Shown in pieces: positions 5,712 through 9,603 of a DNA stretch of 9,603 nucleotides. This DNA comes from an uncultured Flavobacterium sp. (GTDB lineage Bacteria > Bacteroidota > Bacteroidia > Flavobacteriales > Flavobacteriaceae). A program made the translations under genes and the position numbers. Each line of letters begins with the position of its first letter. The first letter of the stretch is position 1. The DNA is taken from NCBI GenBank assembly GCA_946479395.1, contig CAMLFV010000104.1, forward strand, positions 1-9,603, read 5' to 3'. Below the pieces are notes generated by a model that was not told where the DNA came from, searched no databases, and saw only the letters and a program-made list of their open reading frames with translations.

Positions 5712-8138
5712 ATGAAAATTGAAACAAGCGTTTTAAGCGACGTTTTACACACTATTACTCCCGTAACGAAAAAAGAACTGAATGTTTTAGATATTTCTAT
5801 TGATTCCCGATCGTTGCGAAATACAGAAAACACGCTGTTTTTTACTTTAAAAGGAAACAATCACAATGCACATGATTTTTTGAATGATTTATATGCAAAA
5901 GGCGTGCGTTACTTTGTGGTTTCGCAAAATGTTTCGTTGCCTGCCGATGCCGTTGTTTTTAAGGTTGATGATACGTTGCGGGCTTTACAGCGTTTCGTGG
6001 CTTTTTACAGAAAAAAATATACGTTTCCGGTTATTGGAATCACGGGCAGTAACGGAAAAACCATTGTAAAAGAGTGGTTAAATCAGTTGCTTTTGCCTTT
6101 TTACAACATCATTAAAAGTCCGAAAAGTTACAATTCGCAAGTAGGTGTACCGCTTTCGGTTATCGCAATTAACGATGAACATGATTTAGGAATTTTTGAA
6201 GCAGGAATATCGCAACCTAACGAAATGGATTTTTTGGAAGAAGTAATTCAGCCAACTATAGGCATTTTAACCAACATTGGACCGGCACATAACGAAGGTT
6301 TTTCTACCAAAGAAGAAAAATTACAAGAAAAAATAAAGCTTTTTAAAAATGCTCATGTTCTAATCAGCGAAAAGACCGATTTAATTGCAGCAAGCAAATC
6401 CGAAAAAGTAAAATGGTTCACGTGGAGTTTCAACCAAACTGCCAATGTTCAGTTTAAAAAGATCGATACTGTTTTAAAAGTAAACTTTGAAAATACCGAA
6501 TTTTCTGTCGATCTGCCATTTACCGATTTAGCTTCGGTAGAAAATATTGCAACTTGTATTACAACGTTATTGTTTTTAAAAGTCGATACAAATTATATTG
6601 TTGACGCAATTCCGCAACTGCAAACCGTACAAATGCGACTGCAGGTAAAAAAAGGAATTAACGATTGTTTGTTGATTGACGATAGTTACAGCAGCGATTA
6701 CCAGTCGTTAAAAATTGCGCTCGATTTTCTGGAACAACAAAAAACGCATCAGCAAAAAACCGTTATTTTATCAGATATTTTTCAAAGCGGATTTACGCCA
6801 GAAGTGTTGTATCAAAAGGTAGCTCAACTTCTAAATCAAAATCATGTCACGCGCGTAATTGGTATCGGTAATAAAATCGGATCGCACTTAACAAATGTTC
6901 CGCAGTTTCAGAGTTATCCTGATACCGAAACGTTCTTGAACGATTTTAATTTAAGATCTTTCCGTAGCGAAACCATTCTAATTAAAGGATCGCGCAGTTT
7001 TCAGTTCGAAAAAATTGTTGCCGAATTAGAAGAAAAAACACACGAAACCGTTTTAGAAATCAATTTAGATGCCATTAGTCATAACCTGAATTTCTATAAA
7101 TCAAAACTAAAACCAACCACCAAAGTTATGGTAATGGTTAAAGCTTTTGGATACGGAAACGGCAGCTACGAAATTGCAAAATTGCTGGCGCATCATCAGA
7201 TATCGTATTTAGGCGTTGCGTTTGCCGATGAAGGTGTGGAACTTCGAAAAGCCGGAATTAAAATTCCTATTGTAGTAATGAACCCTGAAAATTCGGCGTT
7301 TTCTACCATGATTGCTTATAATTTAGAACCCGAAATTTATAATATCGAGGAGCTGAATACTTTTTTGCAGATCGCAGAAAATCAGAATTTATATAATTAT
7401 CCTATCCATTTAAAACTGAACACGGGCATGAACCGTTTAGGTTTTGTAGAAAAAGATTTCGATAGTTTGATTAATCTGTTAAAACAAACGAATCTGGTGG
7501 AAGTTGCAAGTATGTTTTCACATTTGGCAACCAGCGATATGCCCGAAGAACGAGAATTTACCTTACAACAGATTCAATTATTTCAAAAATGGGCTAATTA
7601 TATAAAAAGTGAGTTGAATATCAATCCGGTTTTACACATTTTAAACACGTCGGGTATTTATAATTTTGGCGAATATCAAATGGATATGGTTCGCGTGGGA
7701 ATTGGTTTATATGGAGTAGGGAACGATGCAAACGAAGATGCGCAACTACAAAATGTAGCGACATTAAAAACGGTTGTTTTACAAATTAACGATGTTGAAA
7801 AAGATGCTACAGTTGGTTATGGTCGCCGATTTAAAGCGGAACGAAAAAGCAAAATCGCAACGATTGCTATTGGTTATGCTGATGGTATCCGCAGAAGTTA
7901 CGGTAGCGGAAAAGGCTATGTTTTAGTAAATAATCAAAAAGCGTTTATCGCCGGAACAGTCTGTATGGATATGTTAATGATTGATGTTACCGATATTGAC
8001 GTGAAGATTGGCGATGAGGTGATTGTGTTTGGAAACGATTTGCGAATTACAGAAATTGCTAAAATCTGGGAAACCATTCCTTATGAAGTTATGACGTCGA
8101 TTTCGCAACGTGTGAAACGAATTTTTTATAAAGAGTAA
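5712..8138 (+). CDS. murF-alr: Bifunctional MurF ligase / alanine racemase
   Basis: An 808-residue cytoplasmic fusion acting twice in peptidoglycan synthesis: the racemase makes D-alanine and the ligase adds D-Ala-D-Ala to the UDP-MurNAc-tripeptide. The MurF part (1 to about 440) has the ATP loop GITGSNGKT (109-117, K116), NSQVGVP (141-147), E163 in EAGISQPNE, TNIGPAHNEGF (187-197), a candidate carbamylated lysine at K207, DDSYSSD (323-329) and KGSRSF (425-430). The Alr part (about 445-808) has the PLP lysine K477 in VKAFGYG, H604 in FSHLATSD, R661 in VRVGIGLYG, the likely catalytic tyrosine Y703 in VGYGRRF, GYADG (721-725), CMDM (751-754) and Y791 in PYEV. The fusion is normal for Bacteroidota, and length and motifs look intact. 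ATG at 5712 is preferred over a TTG at 5703. The next gene, mscL, starts 57 bases later without an intervening terminator. Confidence 0.96.
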   Translation: MKIETSVLSDVLHTITPVTKKELNVLDISIDSRSLRNTENTLFFTLKGNNHNAHDFLNDLYAKGVRYFVVSQNVSLPADAVVFKVDDTLRALQRFVAFYRKKYTFPVIGITGSNGKTIVKEWLNQLLLPFYNIIKSPKSYNSQVGVPLSVIAINDEHDLGIFEAGISQPNEMDFLEEVIQPTIGILTNIGPAHNEGFSTKEEKLQEKIKLFKNAHVLISEKTDLIAASKSEKVKWFTWSFNQTANVQFKKIDTVLKVNFENTEFSVDLPFTDLASVENIATCITTLLFLKVDTNYIVDAIPQLQTVQMRLQVKKGINDCLLIDDSYSSDYQSLKIALDFLEQQKTHQQKTVILSDIFQSGFTPEVLYQKVAQLLNQNHVTRVIGIGNKIGSHLTNVPQFQSYPDTETFLNDFNLRSFRSETILIKGSRSFQFEKIVAELEEKTHETVLEINLDAISHNLNFYKSKLKPTTKVMVMVKAFGYGNGSYEIAKLLAHHQISYLGVAFADEGVELRKAGIKIPIVVMNPENSAFSTMIAYNLEPEIYNIEELNTFLQIAENQNLYNYPIHLKLNTGMNRLGFVEKDFDSLINLLKQTNLVEVASMFSHLATSDMPEEREFTLQQIQLFQKWANYIKSELNINPVLHILNTSGIYNFGEYQMDMVRVGIGLYGVGNDANEDAQLQNVATLKTVVLQINDVEKDATVGYGRRFKAERKSKIATIAIGYADGIRRSYGSGKGYVLVNNQKAFIAGTVCMDMLMIDVTDIDVKIGDEVIVFGNDLRITEIAKIWETIPYEVMTSISQRVKRIFYKE

Positions 8139-8158
8139 ATTTTGTTAACATAAAATTG

Positions 8159-8166
8159 TATTTTAG
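8159..8166 (+). promoter_or_regulatory. Possible mscL -7 element (imperfect)
   Basis: TATTTTAG matches TAnnTTTG at five of six fixed positions, 29 bases before the mscL ATG. A TTTG at 8141-8144 is too close (14 bases) to be a proper -33 element. Together with the short gap after murF-alr, this leaves open whether mscL has its own promoter or relies on read-through. Confidence 0.3.
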
Positions 8167-8195
8167 TAGTAAGTAAAATAAAAAATAAAATTGTT

Positions 8196-8582
8196 ATGGG
8201 ATTTTTAAAAGAATTTAAAGAATTTGCTGTAAAAGGCAACGTAATCGACCTTGCTGTGGGGGTTGTAATTGGTGGTGCATTTGGTAAAATTGTAACATCG
8301 TTAGTAGAAGATATTATTACTCCTGCTATTTTAACGCCTGCATTAAAAGCGGCTAACCTTCAAAATTTATCAGAATTGGTTGTTCCGGGAACGGCAATTA
8401 AGTACGGTAACTTTTTATCGGCTGCCCTTTCATTCTTGATTGTAGCATTCGCTTTGTTTATTATGATTAAAGGAATCAACCGTTTAAAACGCAAAGAAGA
8501 ACCTGCACCTGCTGCACCTGCTGGTCCAACGCAAGAGCAACTTTTAGCAGAAATTCGCGATTTGTTAAGAAAACAACAATAA
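8196..8582 (+). CDS. mscL: Large-conductance mechanosensitive channel
   Basis: MscL is a homopentameric inner-membrane channel that opens under extreme membrane tension and releases solutes during hypo-osmotic shock. The 128-residue length is typical. The N-terminal amphipathic helix and first transmembrane helix carry the family signature: [16 protein letters not shown] at 7-22, then GGAFGKIV at 26-33. A periplasmic loop (about 45-70) follows, then the second helix (about 72-95, [18 protein letters not shown]). A basic cluster INRLKRK, an alanine/proline linker (PAPAAPAGP) and a C-terminal amphipathic helix ([13 protein letters not shown]) form the cytoplasmic bundle. The leader is very A-rich, as expected for Bacteroidota, with no Shine-Dalgarno. 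A terminator starts two bases after the stop codon. Confidence 0.96.
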   Translation: MGFLKEFKEFAVKGNVIDLAVGVVIGGAFGKIVTSLVEDIITPAILTPALKAANLQNLSELVVPGTAIKYGNFLSAALSFLIVAFALFIMIKGINRLKRKEEPAPAAPAGPTQEQLLAEIRDLLRKQQ

Positions 8583-8583
8583 C

Positions 8584-8616
8584 AAAAAGCCCAATCTTAA
8601 AGATTGGGCTTTTTTT
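8584..8616 (+). terminator. Rho-independent terminator after mscL
   Basis: Arms 8584-8597 and 8601-8614 pair over 14 bases (core AGCCCAATCT with AGATTGGGCT) around the loop TAA, followed by a T run extending to 8616. The A run on the 5' arm gives the opposite strand a T run as well. No minus-strand gene ends here, so it serves mscL and separates it from the next gene. Confidence 0.93.
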
Positions 8617-8642
8617 AAAGGGCAATTAGTTATCTTGTTTTA

Positions 8643-8650
8643 TAATTTAG
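8643..8650 (+). promoter_or_regulatory. Possible -7 element of the secreted-protein gene at 8663 (imperfect)
   Basis: TAATTTAG matches five of the six fixed TAnnTTTG positions, 12 bases before the ATG at 8663. A promoter is needed here because the terminator at 8584-8616 isolates this gene from mscL, but no -33 element supports the call. Confidence 0.3.
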
Positions 8651-8662
8651 AAAAGTAATACC

Positions 8663-9603
8663 ATGAAAAAAACAATCATGCTTCTTTTAAGCCTTTGCAG
8701 CTTGTATGCAATGGCTCAGGAAAAATACGAAGCTTTTCAATACGAAGACAAATTCGGTGTAGTAGAAATTAACAAACTAAATGAATTTATCGGACCAACT
8801 TATAGTGATCGAAACTCTTATTTCGATCCGATTACTTTAATAAATGGTATCGATTATACTTTTATTGATCGTGTTTCTGGAAAAGCAGAAACTTATATAA
8901 CTACAAACCAAGAATTACGTTTTAACGGTAATTATTACAAGCATTTTTATAAAGAGGATAAGAGTGTTTTTATTCCAAGAGATGCCAAAATCAAAATTTC
9001 GTTTAATAAGAAATACCGTGAAGCAATTGGAGCTGGCGGCAATTTATTAGTGAAACATGATGGATTGTTTGAGGTTTACGCGAAACCTAATTTTAAAACT
9101 CCGAAAGTAAAAGACATTAAAGCTAAAAAGATTTATAAAGATTTTGTTTTCCGCAAAAGAACACAAAAAGAAGAATATCTGACAATTTATTACGGTAACG
9201 ATGCCATTTATGTTTATGATAGAAATTATAAACTTTTGAAAGAGTATCCATCGGACACAGAATATGAATCAAGAATGTTTAAAGCGATTTCGGGTGAATT
9301 TACCAAAGTAGAAAAAGAAGAATATCCACCTGCCATGGCACTAATGCCCGAATATTTTAGTGTTGATAATACAGATGGCTATACAATTTTTACATCGAAT
9401 GAATTTCAAAAACCGTTTCAAATAAGAGGAAATTATCGAAACCATGTTATTTACGGGGAAAAAGAATGGATTATTCTTATTAATAAAGAAACCAATAAAA
9501 GATATTCGTTTAGAATAGATTTTGAAAAGAAACGCTTTCTGTTACCAAAAAAATATCAAGAAATATTAGATCAGAACTCAATAAGTAAAGTTAAGAATCT
9601 TAT
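8663..9603 (+). CDS. Unrecognised secreted protein, C-terminus outside window
   Basis: The frame is open from ATG 8663 to the window edge, giving 313 codons without a stop. Residues 1-18 are a clear signal peptide (MKKT, then a leucine core) with a likely signal-peptidase I site AMA before Q19. C12 sits in LSLC, which lacks the small residue expected before a lipobox cysteine, so lipoprotein is unlikely. The mature part is rich in lysine, tyrosine, phenylalanine and glutamate with no long hydrophobic segment, so it is probably periplasmic or surface-located. YEDKFGVVEIN (27-37) followed by FIGPTY (42-47) weakly resembles a WG-type beta repeat; a second possible strand pair is IYYGNDAIYVYDRNYKLL (175-192). 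I do not recognise the family and assign no function. A sorting tail cannot be judged because the 3' end is missing. Confidence 0.85.
   Translation, partial: MKKTIMLLLSLCSLYAMAQEKYEAFQYEDKFGVVEINKLNEFIGPTYSDRNSYFDPITLINGIDYTFIDRVSGKAETYITTNQELRFNGNYYKHFYKEDKSVFIPRDAKIKISFNKKYREAIGAGGNLLVKHDGLFEVYAKPNFKTPKVKDIKAKKIYKDFVFRKRTQKEEYLTIYYGNDAIYVYDRNYKLLKEYPSDTEYESRMFKAISGEFTKVEKEEYPPAMALMPEYFSVDNTDGYTIFTSNEFQKPFQIRGNYRNHVIYGEKEWIILINKETNKRYSFRIDFEKKRFLLPKKYQEILDQNSISKVKNL

Noticed and set aside
5660..5860. 66-codon minus-strand frame overlapping the divergent promoters and the murF start
   Set aside because: It covers the exact -7 element and start of murF-alr, and its product resembles nothing.

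Overview
This window looks like a chromosomal segment from a low-GC member of the Flavobacteriaceae (Bacteroidota). The evidence is a fused MurF-alanine racemase gene, a secreted protein with a C-terminal type IX secretion tail, and exact matches to the Bacteroidota -7 promoter element (TAnnTTTG) in front of five genes. A-rich leaders without Shine-Dalgarno sequences and TAA stops on nearly every gene fit the same group. I see no tRNA, rRNA, CRISPR array, insertion sequence or phage gene.

Left half, minus strand, read right to left: a TauE/SafE-type membrane permease (4802-5602), a CstB-like persulfide dioxygenase-rhodanese fusion (3316-4725), a strong terminator (3256-3295), a secreted leucine-rich-repeat protein (1685-3193) and DNA primase dnaG (90-1634, continuing in frame to the window edge). 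Right half, plus strand: murF-alr (5712-8138), mscL (8196-8582), a strong terminator (8584-8616) and the first 313 codons of an unrecognised secreted protein (8663 to beyond the edge). The halves diverge from a 109-base intergenic region (5603-5711) holding two back-to-back promoters.

TauE-like permease plus CstB-like enzyme form a plausible reactive-sulfur (persulfide/sulfite) handling pair. The 76-base gap between them carries a near-perfect 16-base palindrome placed where an activator or repressor would act on the enzyme's own promoter. murF-alr supplies two steps of the D-alanine branch of peptidoglycan synthesis, and mscL is an osmotic safety valve, so the plus-strand pair is envelope housekeeping.

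The most notable anomalies are in dnaG. An in-frame TAG interrupts the helicase-binding region while the frame stays open and primase-like beyond it, and all four canonical zinc ligands of the N-terminal domain are replaced. I did not find evidence of a wholly new multi-gene system; the best leads are the dnaG amber codon and the palindromic operator of the sulfur gene.
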